From Solen grandis (Eukaryota > Mollusca > Bivalvia > Adapedonta > Solenidae), in NCBI GenBank assembly GCA_021229015.1, contig CM037787.1:37108720-37172719 (forward strand): a stretch of DNA of 64,000 nucleotides. Reading direction: 5' to 3'. Shown here piece after piece: positions 12,880-25,213 of this stretch (positions are counted from its first letter, which is position 1; each line of letters opens with the position of its first letter). Position numbers and translations under genes: made by a program. Below the pieces are notes generated by a model. That model did no database searches. It worked only from the letters and a program-made list of their open reading frames with translations, and was not told where the DNA came from.

Positions 12880-13260
12880 ATATGGCTTTTAAAGTAACTT
12901 TACTTGATGACGGATGTTCTAGGTCACCGGTGTTGTTAAAAATTATCTTTATTAGTTTTAGGCTATATCTACATGTCCACTCTGTTACTTCCATATCTAT
13001 GGATGGATTTTCATAAAACTTAAGAAAAATGTTTGTCATTACATGAAGATGTGCTGGTGCAGCAACCATTTGTGCGCTTCAAAGGTCAAGGTCACAGGAG
13101 TTGTTAGAAATTGTCCGTTCTAGAACTTCCATATCTATATTTGGATTTTCATAAAACAGAAGTGTTTGTCATAACACAAAGGTGTGTAACATGCATCAAC
13201 CTTGAAAGGTCAGTGTAGTTCGAGGATCATAACCTCTGTCTGGGACAATTTTTTCATTAT
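12880..13260 (+). repeat. Diverged copy of the 3.9-4.7 kb repeat
   Basis: Shares GGTCACCGGTGTTGTT, CTATATCTACATGTCCACTCT, CTTCCATATCTATGGATG, TTTCATAAAACTT and AAAGGTCAAGGTCACAGGAG with 4080-4680 in the same order. The hairpin head is not seen, so it is 5'-truncated. Confidence 0.65.
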
Positions 13261-13369
13261 TTTTTTTTACCGGTCAGGAATCCTGACAGTATTGCTTGCT
13301 ATACTGACAAGGCCTTGTTTATTCTATTATTTTCGTGATGGGCTAACCTAGTTTATCTATTATTTTAGT

Positions 13370-13735
13370 TAAAAGCCTCGACCAGTCCGTTAGGTGGCGT
13401 TATTGTATAAACTAGCATAAATACTGAGATTGCGCCGTTTTAATTTAGCCTGCAAGTATTTGCTGATTAGGCTGATCATGCCTGGGTTTGGGTTTTAATG
13501 TGCTTGAACACACTTACACTCTCGGCAGCCTCGCCGCCTTGCTCGAATCGTAGGGGTTATAGCTAGTGTTAGGGAGCTGCAAGGACCACGGGGTGCTTTG
13601 AAGCCTCGCTTCATTGCAGCAGGCGAGAATCGGATAGCTCTCGGAGCTCGCCTGACCGTTAGGGGTGGTGGAGGCAGCTAGGGCGTTCGGTTTTAGCGAA
13701 TAGCGCTGTGAGGCTCTTTTTCTTTAGTTGTTGTG
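13370..13735 (+). other. GC-rich block, possible retroelement LTR/leader
   Basis: A sharply more GC-rich 360-bp island in AT-rich DNA. It includes a TATA-like TTGTATAAACTAG near 13404, CTCTCGGCAGCCTCGCC and GAAGCCTCGCTTCATTG. The last motif has relatives at 56211 and 56331 inside a second GC-rich block (55920-56570). A related pair of GC-rich, TATA-containing blocks would suit solo LTRs or leader sequences of one family, but I cannot define TG...CA ends or target duplications. A decayed host exon or ncRNA is not excluded. Confidence 0.3.
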
Positions 13736-14212
13736 TTTATATAACCAATCAGAGATATGACCCATATATAATTAGTGGTTATTTGTTTCTTAAAATCATA
13801 TTTGCACAAACATTAATTTTATCCGAATGAAATGTCAAGGAAGCCAAAGGAAAAATAATGTTATATATTCTGTATATATTTGTCTTATTACCGCCCGGAG
13901 TTTAAAATCGTTACATGAGTTTATAAAAAATGGAAGTGCAATTGCACATCTAGGTCTTGACCTACCCTTATTTGATTTGAAAAATTCAAGAATGGCGGCT
14001 GTAGAGGGCGTATAAAATAGTTCATTATAATTAGATATAGCTTCATATGACGTTTTTTTTTTGGTAAAAACGCATGCAAAGGCGCCAAAGTTGCTGTGGA
14101 TGCTGATAAAATTTCACGATGCTGACTTATCGACAACCTACTTTAATTTGAACAACACAAGTATGAAAGAAAAAGAATAGTTACAACTTATATTAATCAG
14201 TTTTTTCATGCT

Positions 14213-14310
14213 GGAGGCAGAACGTCCTAATAAGAAATAATAATAATAAAAAAAAACATAATAAACCCAATAGGTCTTTCCGTGAAAGAAGGAAAGTCCT
14301 AATACAATAC
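14213..14310 (-). mobile_element. Terminus of a hairpin-ended repeat family
   Basis: On the minus strand: hairpin CTTTCC/GGAAAG (14276-14281 with 14291-14296) flanked by GG and CC, then CCTATTGGGTTTATTATG and a (TTA)n/T-rich tract. It matches the family termini at 44339, 36280 and 47359 in layout and flanks. Only the end is present; 14310-16240 shows no further sign of the family. Confidence 0.6.
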
Positions 14311-16249
14311 AAATGTAACAAGAAATGTAAATTTAATATAATATGGAATCTTTGCTCTTTGTAGAACAATTCTAAATTGTTTTGTAAAATTTAAGATTTT
14401 TCCAATTATTATAGCAAGAATTGAAGTATTACAATGCAATTGTTATATGAAGTTTTCTAAATAAGGTTATTATTTGTATGCTTATAAAAAATTTCAATTT
14501 TACACATATATGTTTCAAATTTTAATTTGTTTGTTTTTTTAAAAAACTGTTTTGTAAGATATATTTCTATAAAAAAGTATCAAATTGTCTTTTATATAAA
14601 ATAATACTGATTCTATGTGTAAAACATTCATTAAGTTTTGCAAGATATATTTCTATAAATAGCAATGTGCAAGAAGATATGTACAAGAGCAAGTGAGAAC
14701 GTATGAAAGTACATGTGAATAATGTAATGAGGGGTGTTGTGTTTAATTGAAATAATATTAAACTGGGAAAAGAAGGAACTGAAACATATTTTGCAATTAA
14801 TGCACATTTCAAAAAAGCATAGAGCAAATGATATAAAAATTTTAAAGCTAAGAAGGAACACAGTTTCAAAACAGCAAGTATCTGGTAATTTTTCTCAAAT
14901 TAGAAACAGAAATATTTCCAAAGATTGATGCAAGAACAGTTTTACAAGTAGACTTTTAAAAGAAAACATATTTAGACACTTATTTTACATGTTCTACAAT
15001 ATTTACAGCAAAAATAATCTCAATCTATAAGGGAATGTTCTGTTCAGTTCTATGAATTCTTGAATATAATGTTACCACAAAAATGTTCCCTGTATGAAAA
15101 ATAGACTAGGAAGATGTATATATTATGTTATGTATTGTTAGTAGAAGCAAATATATAAATGTATTAATAATCATTTTATATGGAAAAAAATAATGTTTAT
15201 TCTTTCAAACATTTAACAAGGCACATGTTCAATAAAAATATAGGATACTGCGAAAGCATTTACATGATTGTGCGTACACAGATATTTTTTTTTAAAGTAA
15301 AGCTTTTGTTTTGTTACATTTAAGACGTTTAAGTTAAATTTTTTTTTTAAATAATATAGAATTAAGTTTTTGAGTATAATCTATATAAAGTAGATGCATT
15401 ACTAAGTTCAATATGTTTCAATGGTACTGAAATATCAAAGAAAAAAAAAAAAAACAATGAAAAAACAAATAAAAAAATAAAACACATTAACAAGTAACAA
15501 GTGCTTTAACCTTTAATGTGCACATGTAACCATCATTGGATGATAAGGTAGCATATATCTGAATGAAAGCTATGTTGGAAGAAGAGTAACTAAGTTTTAT
15601 GACATTAAATAATTATAAAATACAAACAAGGATCAAATATAAAGATGACTATAATGCATATTCATAATTGTACTGAGTTATGTATTATGCATGAAGTTTG
15701 TGTTTTAAAAGAGAAGAACAGTATTTACATAGATAAAATATAATGGAAATGTAATTGAGTATTAGTCATTATGTCGAACATTATTTTGGAAATGCTCAAT
15801 TGATCTTTTAGTGCAGGATAATGACTGGTGTTTGAAGAGTTTTATTACTTTGTTCAGTATGTTGCAATTGTACTGTAATATATATTTAAGTTGAGTGTGA
15901 TGAGAAAGAAATGATACATAAATGAAATTTGTAACATATTTTACACAGAAATATATAAAAAATTTATAAGGAATATGAACATTAAACAAAACACAACTGA
16001 GTATCTCTCCCACTTGATTAACAAAGGACTTGTGAGTAAATTAAAATATGAAATTTTGAATGCGTAATACTTTTTTTGAGTACTAAGTACTTTGCAGTGA
16101 TAAGCTAGTAAATGAACATTAAATGACATATATGAGAACTGCTTTGAATGACACATGAGCATATTATAATTTTTTGATGATGAATGAGAAGTAAACACTT
16201 TGAATGACGCGTAATATGTTAACTTCTTTAAACTAGAACTATCACTGAA

Positions 16250-17150
16250 GGTGATTCATACCCCCACCCCCATCTTTGACACAGGATGTATTCACATGAC
16301 ACATAAAACGAATGTTCACACATAGGATTTGGGCTTTTAAGCATACCAAAAAAAATATTATCACTAAAGGTGATCAATACCCACACCGGAAGTCTGTCAT
16401 GTGTAGGATTACAGTTTCAAAAGTTTGCGTGAGTGAAAGACTACATGTATGTAACGTTTAAAGTTAGTGTGAGCAATGAAGGTCTATCTACATATGAGGT
16501 CTATCTACATATGAAGTTTGATCAACATAAGTACAGTAGTTTTGGAGAAATGCTCCGGACAAAATCAAAAGACAAAAAATAACAAAGGGGAATAACTCCT
16601 TTAAAAAACATGGAGTTTTGGTTCTTTGCACTGCACTTCCTCTCTTCAAGATCAATCTACATATGAAGTTTCATCAACCTAGCTACTTTAGTATTGGAGT
16701 TATGCTCCAGACAAAATCAAAAGATTAAAAATGACAAAGGGCAATAACTCCTTTCAAAATACATGCAGAGTTATGGTTCTTGTGCACTGCACTTCCTCTC
16801 ATCAAGATCAATCTACATATGAAGTTTCATCAACATAGCTACTTTAGTATTGGAGTTATGCTCCGGACAAACAAAAGATTAAAAATGACAAAGGGCAATA
16901 ACTCCTTTCAAAATACATGCAGAGTTATGGTTCTTATGCACTGCATTTCCTCTCATCAAGGTCTATCTACCTATGAAGTTTCATCAACATAGGTACAGTA
17001 GTTTTGGAGAAATGCTCCGGACAAATATTTGTAGACCAACCGCCGGACCGACCGCCAGACCGACCGACCGACAGGGTGACTCCTATATACCCCCCCCCCC
17101 CCCCCCCCCCCCCCCCCAAATTTCATTTGTGGGGGTATAATGATAAGTGA
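16250..17150 (+). repeat. Tandem array (~130-140-bp unit) ending in a 28-C run
   Basis: Four or so units contain TACATATGAAGTTTCATCAAC, ATGCTCCGGACAAA, GACAAAGGGCAATAACTCC and GTGCACTGCACTTCCTCTC. The array ends with CCGACCGACCGACAGGGTGA, then TCCTATATAC and 28 C residues (17090-17117), then a GTGGGGGTATAAT end. A related repeat with GGGCAATAACTC appears at 63440-63960. The homopolymer length is likely to be unreliable in the assembly. Confidence 0.7.
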
Positions 17151-17795
17151 GCATGTAAGCACAGTTAAATGAGCAGATTATAATGACTAAACCTTAAATG
17201 TTTATATGAAATTGTTGTTTCTATAACTGACCCAAATGAATTTTATTAAGACAAAATTAACATCACAATGAGATATAATCCCCATAACAACTTCCCTAAA
17301 GCAGTTAGGAATAATCAAGGATGAGTGTTTCGCTCTGTTTAACATCGATGTTTTGTTTTCTTTTCTACCAACTACTGTATAGCGCTGTGAAAATTAGTAT
17401 GTAAACCCCACACTCAATCATCACTCGAACAATTTGATTGGAGGAAATTTAAAGAAAAAATAATGTTTTGTTGTAGTAAAGTATTTTTTTATCTTTTGAA
17501 GAATTAATCTGCAAACAATTATTAAAAACATAATGTAAAATAAAAACGAATTATATTTTTGTTGAATGATTTGAAATAATTAAGAAATATTTAGACTGCG
17601 TCTAAAGTTTTACATATAAACAGATACGAAACTACCGTCATAATAACAATTAAAGCAGTCTAGCAAAAAGGTAGACTGTGTCCGATTTTAATTTATTTTA
17701 GTCGTCAATTACATGACTTTTAGTACAAAATGTGAACCAATGTAAAGCAGTCTGCCAAATTCTCCATAGCGACTTTCCAACCCCGTATTAAATAG

Positions 17796-17819
17796 TGCGG
17801 CCCGCTGCAGCGGGCCGCA
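17796..17819. repeat. Perfect 24-bp GC-rich palindrome
   Basis: Begins TGCGGCCCGC, is centred on CTGCAG and ends GCGGGCCGCA, all G/C except the centre and the outermost pair. It sits in strongly AT-rich DNA. It could be a transposon end hairpin or a remnant of a sharply structured element. Confidence 0.85.
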
Positions 17820-18049
17820 ATAAGAACAGAATAGAACATATCTTTATTTAGATTTGTACATTGTGTATCCTCTTCAATACAATTCCATCACTACAGTTTC
17901 ATCAATATAAAATCACGTAACAACATTAAACTTCCTTAATAAATTTACATAAATTTAACTAAGTATTTTTATCAGTTGATTTCAGAAGTTCCAAAAAATT
18001 AAACATGGATGTTCTTCGATTAAACTATTTAAGAATAAGGAGAGAAATA

Positions 18050-18172
18050 ATAAGAAGAGAAAAATAACAAACCCAATTGAACTTCCTGCTTGAAGCAGAA
18101 AGCCCTATCAGGAAGACAAAGAAATAAAAAAAAAACTCAATACGTTTTCCGCAAGTTTACGGAAAGTTGTAA
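18050..18172 (-). mobile_element. Two nested/adjacent hairpin termini of the 44-kb repeat family
   Basis: Minus-strand hairpins at 18082-18102 (CTTTCTGC with GCAGGAAG) and 18146-18165 (TTTCCG with CGGAAA). The first is followed on the minus strand by AATTGGGTTTGTTATTTTTC. Both resemble the terminal hairpins at 44339-44359 and 36280-36314. The body of the element is not recognisable beyond. Confidence 0.5.
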
Positions 18173-19194
18173 TTAAGAATATTCTGTATTCAGTAGGATT
18201 TCAACAAGTATGCATTAACTTTCTTGGGCCTAATTTATCTATCCGAGTACTTTTTCAGAAACAAAAAATCTTTTTGATCCATATCAACATTTTGATAGAA
18301 AAGGAGGGAGGGGGGGGGATGAAAGGATTTTAACATTTCTTTCCAGCAGCTGAAATGAACATTCATTACAAAGAAATATCGATTTGAAGCACTTCCTATG
18401 AACACAATATTTACGATGACAGGATGCCCTCTCCCCATAAAGCCGTCAGATTTACAATCCAATATTAACGTCAGGATGATGAGATACACATTCAAACGCT
18501 TGATCAGCGCCTCACAGATGATGTTTGGTAAACTTTAATCGATATCATAATTAATCACAGCTATTATAGTATTTTCCATACAAATCATATTATCAAAATA
18601 AAGCAAATATTTCTAGAAAAATAAAAGTATTACTGCCAGTAGTACCCACAAGTAATCAATGCAGAGTTTCTTTAAATACAAAGGGGTATTCCACTGTTCA
18701 TCCTATAAGAAGCTATCTGTGTTGATAGGCATTATTAATGTTTAGAGAAACTGCCTTAACACGAGAGAGATGTTTCCAGGCTGAAACGAAATTGATATTG
18801 ATTAAAATGCGCGTGAAAGGTTCTTGTAAAATAAATAACACAGACAGTTTCTATTAAATAAATAGAGATAATGGAGTCTTAAGGAGCGGCAACATACTTA
18901 GATGGGATGTCTGTCCAATTATTCTTCACCCAAGTAGAACCATTTTTGAACATTAGTTTACGTAGAATTCTGTGCGAACGTGTCCGACATATTTCGCCTC
19001 CTAATGTACTCCTCAATATTGAATGCGGTTCTGTAAGTAAAAAAAAAAAATAGAGTCTCTGAGGCATCATAACTTTATAGAACATATTAAAAATCATGAT
19101 AGCTTGATATGGTTCTGAATTTCGTGCACGTTAAAATTTGTATTATTATCATATGCATCAAACATCATTTAACAACTACAAACATTTCGTCACA

Positions 19195-19640
19195 GGAAAT
19201 TACGGCAAATCAGAAACATCACGTGGAACCGCTGTTGAACAGCTTAAACTTAGACTTTCGTGTGATCGGGGGCATCTTGTTTTTGCCCTGTCTATTTGTT
19301 GGTTTGTCAGCAAATTCAACATTGGACATAACTTGAAAACTGTACAAGGTATTGACTTGAAACTTCATATATGATGCGACTAGGAGAAGTGCAACCACAA
19401 CACTATCAGGCCCATTTTTAAAATTATCTCCCTTATATTTTTTTTTTTCAATTTTTGTCGTGAGCATAACTCATAATTTATACAAGGTATGTACATGAAA
19501 CTTAAATATAAATAGATGGTGAGACTTTGAAATGTAGTAACCAAGAACCGTAACTCTACCAGGACCATTTTTCCTATTATTTCCCTGTCTTGAATTTTAC
19601 ACTATGCATCTGTTTATATCAGAACAGCCGGAGCCAAACG
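19195..19640 (+). repeat. Interspersed repeat with two degenerate internal units
   Basis: Two diverged units of about 140-180 bp share CATAACT, a TACAAGGTAT...GACTTGAAACTT / TACATGAAACTT segment and TATCAGGCCCATTTT / TACCAGGACCATTTTT. The style resembles the short internal units of the other mollusc-type elements here. No protein. Confidence 0.4.
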
Positions 19641-20294
19641 CCCTTTAACACAAATCCAGGGGTTGGATGTAAAACAATTGATGTCAATTGAAGTTTCAAA
19701 TCAATACATGGAAGAGTTCACAAGTTATATACGTATACTGGACAAAAAAATAATGAATAAAGATAATGAAAAAATGGACCACGCAGAGTTATGGATATTG
19801 GTCACAGCACTGCTCCTACTCACCATAATTTTATGTTTCAAGCTCTGACCCTGTATTATTTAAGACTTTTGCTTTAAAAAGAAAAGACTTAAAGTATAAT
19901 GGGAGATACTTAAAAGTTTGACCAGAAAGCGTTATTGTTCTCTTTCACCTATCCTGGTTGTCAACAATTTAATTTCAAGTCAATAAATTCATTTCAATAA
20001 TTGTTTTAGTTTTCAAGTATTTAGTAGATCAGTGAATAGTGATATTTGTATTTGATATGGTTCAGAGATATTTTGAGATTGTCCCCAGTGTAAACACACA
20101 CTTTTATGACAGACAAAGTTGTCGTGCACAAGTCAAGGAAATTATGTACCCCTTGATTTCATTGCGTTTAGGTGCACTGCATGCATGAACCCAACAATAG
20201 GGTATTCAATCTTTATTTAACCTGACAAGCTGAATGAAAATATGAATAAAATGTTGCTAATGTAAATGTAAGAATACATTTATCGGAAGTAGAA

Positions 20295-20411
20295 ATGTGG
20301 CGGGCAGTAGGTATGGTGGAGCAATTAGCTACCAATCGTCAGGTATGTGAGGCCCTTGGTGTACATCATACTGTTATCGCGCCAACCTGGGCAGTGTCAA
20401 AGCTGATGCCA
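20295..20411 (+). pseudogene. Tc1/mariner-like transposase fragment (N-terminal HTH)
   Basis: A short frame reads MWRAVGMVEQLATNRQVCEA followed by LGVHHTVIAPTW. This resembles the first helix-turn-helix of Tc1/mariner transposases, in which an RAVGM..G.....VA..LGV..S.V...W pattern is usual. Nothing downstream matches the catalytic DDE part, so this is a scrap. The family assignment rests on this short motif only. Confidence 0.45.
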
Positions 20412-21295
20412 TGGGAAAATAAAGAAGATTGAATCAAAATGTGAAACTACAATTAATTGTTCATGTAAAAAATAAAATAAACGAACTCGTCAGTTAGTCT
20501 TCTTTGTTCAAGATGGTGCTTTTTAAAGGCCCATTTATCTCACAAAAGCAGTGTATATTCTTCGGAAAGAAACGCAAATTGTGTGCTAGAGATTTCTTTT
20601 AGAGATGCAATCTGTACATAGTCGTACAACAAAAACAACTAATTAACATATTCACCAATACAAAATTAACATTAATTCAAAATACTAAATTGCATATTTG
20701 ACCAACATTTTCAATGTGTTTAAATGTAACTTTACAGCAGATATTTGCACATTATGTACCATTTTTGTTAGTCTACAATATGTAAATGTTACTTTATGTT
20801 TTCTTTTTCATGAAATTTGAATCATTATGAAATATAATGGGCCTTTAATCTCGATCTTGGAAAACTGAATATTTTCTGAAAGCGTTAACGTTAAACATAT
20901 AGTCTCTATCTAGAATATTTTTTGGGTCTCGTTTTTGGATATTTAAGGTCGAGGAAAAAGCAAACATTTTAAATATGACCTTGAATTTCCGGAAACGGAA
21001 TTGAATATGCAAAATAACATGAAACGTTGAATCCCATAAAAATATGCAAATCGGAAAATAACCGCTTCAGTGCCAGAAAAAAATTATTTTGCTTAAAAAT
21101 TACATAGCAGTATGACAACGTGATGACATGTGGCCTTGGTCAGAGATCGGTGCCTACATTTTATCAAAAATTTACTTTTCTAGCAGATCCAGTATTCTTT
21201 GATGTCTTTTATTCAAAACTTATTTACAAAGTCGTCTGATACTCGTTTCACACGCGTTCGTCCTTCAATATTACATTAAATGAATTTTAGAGCAC

Positions 21296-21560
21296 TCACA
21301 CTTTCGTCCTTATTACTACCCCCGTACAGAGTGTTTATGTATAGCTTATCTACACTAAGATAATGGCACGTTTCTCTTTCATAACGAGTATGAGTAGTCT
21401 TGCCTTCATTTAATCCCTGGGGAGTCACAGATCCAAAACTGTTCTACGGCTAAGTATTTGGCTGCTTTCCTCATCCTCTCCTTATCTGGGTAGTGAGTGA
21501 ACTTGGCAACAATAGGTCGCGTTTTACTGGAGTTGTGCTTGATGTACATTTAATTTCATT
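21296..21560 (-). pseudogene. Non-LTR retrotransposon ORF1p-like fragment
   Basis: On the minus strand, broken frames read HNSSKTRPIVAKFTHYPDKE then RMRKAAKYL, and later YLSVDKLYIN. These resemble the C-terminal nucleic-acid-binding part of L1/Tx1-type ORF1 proteins in molluscs and other animals (RPIVAKF..Y.D...V and YLSVDKLFI patterns). At least two frame changes lie between them. It could have come from the same LINE type as 7306-10752. Confidence is moderate because it rests on two motifs. Confidence 0.45.
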
Positions 21561-21739
21561 TTGGATTTAGCATCGTTTATTTATTTATTTTTTTCGGCAA
21601 AGTTTAGATTTTTTTTCTTCGCAGATTTCGTCATTTTCTTCAGCTACTTTACAAAACATCAAAATGTCTCTTCTGCTCGACACTTCAGATCGGTTATATC
21701 TGAAGTTTCTATTAATGATTGATCTTTTCTTACTTCATT

Positions 21740-22105
21740 CAGCTCGACCATTGAAAATGTTCATGGAATTGTTGAGCTGGGTCGTAGATCGTAGCTCAAC
21801 CATTCAAAAAACAATATAAAGGTTGACTTGGATCGTAGATCGTAGCTCGACCATTGAAAATTATGGAATGGTTGAGCTGGGTCGTAGATCGAGCTCGGGT
21901 CGTAGATCGTAGCTCAACCATTCAAATAAACCATTATAAATGGTTGACTGGATCGTAGATCGTAGCTCGACCATTGAAAATTTCATGGAATGGTTATCGT
22001 AGCTCAACCATTGAAATGAACCAATATAAATGGTTGACCTGGATCGTAGATCGTAGCTCGACCACTGAAAATGTTCATGGAATGGTTGAGCTGGGTCGTA
22101 GATCC
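21740..22105 (+). repeat. GTCGTAGATCGTAGCTC satellite, left arm
   Basis: About four to five degenerate units of 75-110 bp built from GGTCGTAGATCGTAGCTC, AACCATT and AATGGTTGAGCTGG. Each unit is itself partly palindromic (CTCAACCATT / AATGGTTGAG). The array ends at GGTCGTAGATCCC, where a different repeat begins. Confidence 0.85.
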
Positions 22106-22106
22106 C

Positions 22107-22935
22107 ACGAACAAAAATTTTCCGACGGAATTTTCCGACGAACCCAAAATTTCCCGGAATTTTAATTTTTTAATTTCCGACGAAAAACGACGAGTACAAT
22201 AATCCCGACGAAGATAAAAATATTAACAAAATACAATTTTCACAACTAATACTAAATTCCCGACATATATTTTTTCCCGACGAACAGAAATTTTCTCGAC
22301 GGAAACTTTTCCGACGAATGAGATATTCCCGACAAGTACATCGAAGGAAACTCCTTTCCCGACGAAAGCATTTTTTTCCGACAAATGCAATTTTCCCGAC
22401 GAGTACAATAATCCCGACGAAGATAAAAATATTAACAAAATACAATTTTCACAACTAATACTAAATTCCCGACATATAATTTTTCCCGACAAACAGAAAA
22501 TTTCCCGACGGAAACTTTTCCGACGAATGAGATATTTCCGACAAGTACAAAGATTTTCGAAGGAAACTCTTCCCGGCGAAAGCATTTTTTTCCCGACGAG
22601 TACAATAATCCCGACAAAATACAATTTTCACAACTAATAATAAATTTCCGAGATATTCCCGACAAGTACAAAGATTTTCGAAGGAAACTCTTTTCCCGAC
22701 GAAAGCATTTTTTTCCAACAAATGCAATTTTCCCGACGAGTACAATAATCCCGACAAAATACAATTTTCACAACTAATAACAAATTTCCGACATAATTCT
22801 TCCAAACGAACAGAAAATTTCCCGACGGAAACTTTTCCGACGAATGAGATATTCCCAACAAGTACAAAGATTTTCGAAGGAAACTCTTTTCCCGACGAAA
22901 GGATTTTTTTCCGACAAATGCAATTTTCCCGACGA
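22107..22935. repeat. TCCCGACGAA-motif tandem block
   Basis: Three to four tandem units of about 215-240 bp, each made of many copies of a short core (TTCCCGACGAA, TTTTCCGACGAA and variants) spaced about 18-25 bp, with intervening AT-rich words such as GAGATATTCCCGACAAGTAC and AATACAATTTTCACAACTAA. It lies exactly between the two oppositely oriented satellite arms. Long minus-strand open frames here are by-products of the repeat. It is not a CRISPR array: the cores are short, degenerate and nested in longer units. Confidence 0.85.
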
Positions 22936-23590
22936 GAGGATCTACGACCCAGCTCAACCATTCCATGAACATTTTCAATGGTCGAGCTACGATCTACGAC
23001 CCAGCTAAACCATTTATATGGTTTATTTGAATGGTTGAGCTACGATCTACGACCCAGCTCAACCATTCCATCAACATTTTCAATGGTTGAGCTACGATCT
23101 ACGATCCAGCTTAACCAACTATATTGGTTGATTTCAATGGTTGAGCTACAATCTACGATCAAGCTCAACCATTTATTTTGGTTTATTTGAATGGTTGAGC
23201 TACGATCTACGACCCAGCTCAACCATTTATAATGGTTTATTTGAATGGTTGAGCTACGATCTACGACCCAGCTCAACCATTCCATGAAAGTTTTCAATGG
23301 TCGAGCTACGATCTACGATCCAGCTCAACCATTCCATCAACATTTTCAATGGTTGAGCTACGATGTACGATCCAGCTCAACCAACTATATTGGTTGATTT
23401 CAGTGGTTGAGCTACAATCTACGACCCAGCTCAACCATTCCATGACCCAGCTCAACCATTCCATGAACTTTTTCAATGGTTGAGCTACGATCTACGATCC
23501 AGCTTAACCATTTATTTTGGTTTATTTGAATGGTTGAGCTACGATCTACGACCCAGATCGACAAAGAAAATTAGTTATAGTTTCGATCTA
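22936..23590 (-). repeat. GTCGTAGATCGTAGCTC satellite, right arm (inverted)
   Basis: The reverse complement of the 21740-22105 family: about eight units with GAGCTACGATCTACGACCCA and GCTCAACCATT. Together the arms and core form an inverted structure of about 1.85 kb. Confidence 0.85.
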
Positions 23591-23609
23591 CGATCTACGC
23601 GCTAACTTC

Positions 23610-23967
23610 ACACACCTGTCTAAATGTTCGTTTCCATAAAATCTTGAAAAGTTCGAAATTGGGTCGAATGGGGGTCACAAAGTAGGTCACGAGGTCAACC
23701 TTGTTAACCCTCTAGAGGCTACATTTTGGCCGGTCTTGGAAATTAATTCTTTCCTTAAATTGGTTTGGAAATTTCCAAATTTCATAAAACTTTGGACCAG
23801 TTCGAAGTTGGGTCAAAAAGTAAGTCAAGAGGACAAATGTCTTAAAAACCTTGTTAGCTGCACTCTACATGCCACACTTTTAGCACAATCTTCATGAAAC
23901 TTTGAAGATTGCCTTTAGAGCAGTGGTACTCAGCTGAGCGATATATGGTTATCATGGCAATCTTGTT
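23610..23967 (+). repeat. 5'-truncated AGCTCACC-family element
   Basis: Contains TTCGAAATTGGGTCGAATG, AAAGTAGGTCACGAGGTCAA and the family end CAGCTGAGCGATATATGG...ATCATGGCAATCTTGTTTT, comparable with the end at 58405-58440 (CAGGTGAGCGATCTAGGGCC). No hairpin head. Confidence 0.6.
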
Positions 23968-24710
23968 TTAATTTCAGTAATTCATTTACAAGTCTTTGGC
24001 AAAGTAGGAAAGGAATTGTAAAGGAATGATCACATGATACTGCCCACAACTGCTGATATTGCTTTTTGAAAAGGCTGGGTTTACCTAAGGTAGGTTCGAA
24101 CGTATGTCTTTCGTGCCATTTTTGACCATATTTTGAGGAATGTTTCGTCGGTTCTCTTCTTATCCATCTTCCTATATTAAGCCAGATCCCTCAAAGGGGC
24201 ATTATCACACAAGAAACTGGTCAAAGCCATAGTGCTGCGCCAACAGATAAAAGTAAAACTATTTAAACTACAGTCTTGAGAGACAGTTCAAGAGACTACC
24301 AAAAAGTGGTCGCTTAATGGAATGGTCTCTTCCTAGATTTTTGTTTAAATCCAGACAGTTGTACATGTACACAATATAAGCTGAATTGTATCAATACGTT
24401 ATATTTCAACATACACACTGCAAAATGTTCATTCAGTTTTGTTGTTTTTATTTATATCCATAAGCACCAACCTGATTATTTTTTGTTGTTTATTACACTA
24501 TTTTTGCTGTAACGTTGGAATAATACCCTGGTCCCTTTGTTGAAGCTGCTATATGGTTTTCGGTGGAAAAACAGAACTTATCATTGGACATCTAATTTAT
24601 AGATGCATCGGCATTTTCAAGAAACAACATTATTTAGCGGTGGGCTTTTCTATGTCTTCGTCTATATGAAAAAACGATACATTTATATCGGTTGCACTCG
24701 GGTTGCGCAT

Positions 24711-25213
24711 ACTTTTCTCTTTGAAACACCATAAGACGCAATGCACTAACATAGGAGCAAGTAATAAATTGTACGAATTGCATCCGGAAGTATTGATTTA
24801 AATTATTCCCAAACATTTTTTGTAACAAAATCATTCGGCATATGGGGGGATGGTTTAACCCTTGTTATACAAATTTACTTACTGGTAATAACTATTGAAA
24901 TGGGAACCAATGACTATATTGACCGATCGAAATTTAGAATTAAGTCGCACTTAGTGTATTCATGGATACTGGTTTCAGGCAAGCATTCCTCTACGTCAAA
25001 AGTCAGGGAGTTATGTAAAAGCAAAATAATAAGCAATATGCAAAAATGTCCGAATGGAATCAAAGACGGTCGCTAAAAAAGTTAAGAATCAAACCTGCTA
25101 GGACTGTGTATGTGGTTGCTGGTAGCAAAATAAAAAAGTCATTTACTGAGATATAATTAAAAGTAATAATGGTCGGGCGGGATTTATAACGGTCGTTTAA
25201 TTAAAAAAAATGT
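24711..25213 (+). repeat. 503-bp inverted repeat, left arm
   Basis: By eye an exact reverse complement of 25784-26286 over all 503 bp (starts ACTTTTCTCTTTGAAACACC, ends TTAATTAAAAAAAATGT). It adjoins the 3' end of a minus-strand LINE remnant. Near-perfect identity means a very recent event, or an assembly artefact. Confidence 0.85.

Noticed and set aside
22107..22935. CRISPR-like regular repeats
   Set aside because: The CCGACGAA cores are short, degenerate, unevenly spaced and nested in ~215-240-bp tandem units in a eukaryotic genome; there are no unique spacers and no cas-type genes.
22170..22978. Long minus-strand open frames (up to 166 aa)
   Set aside because: They follow the repeat period, have low-complexity repeated peptides and overlap each other in several frames; they are by-products of the satellite.
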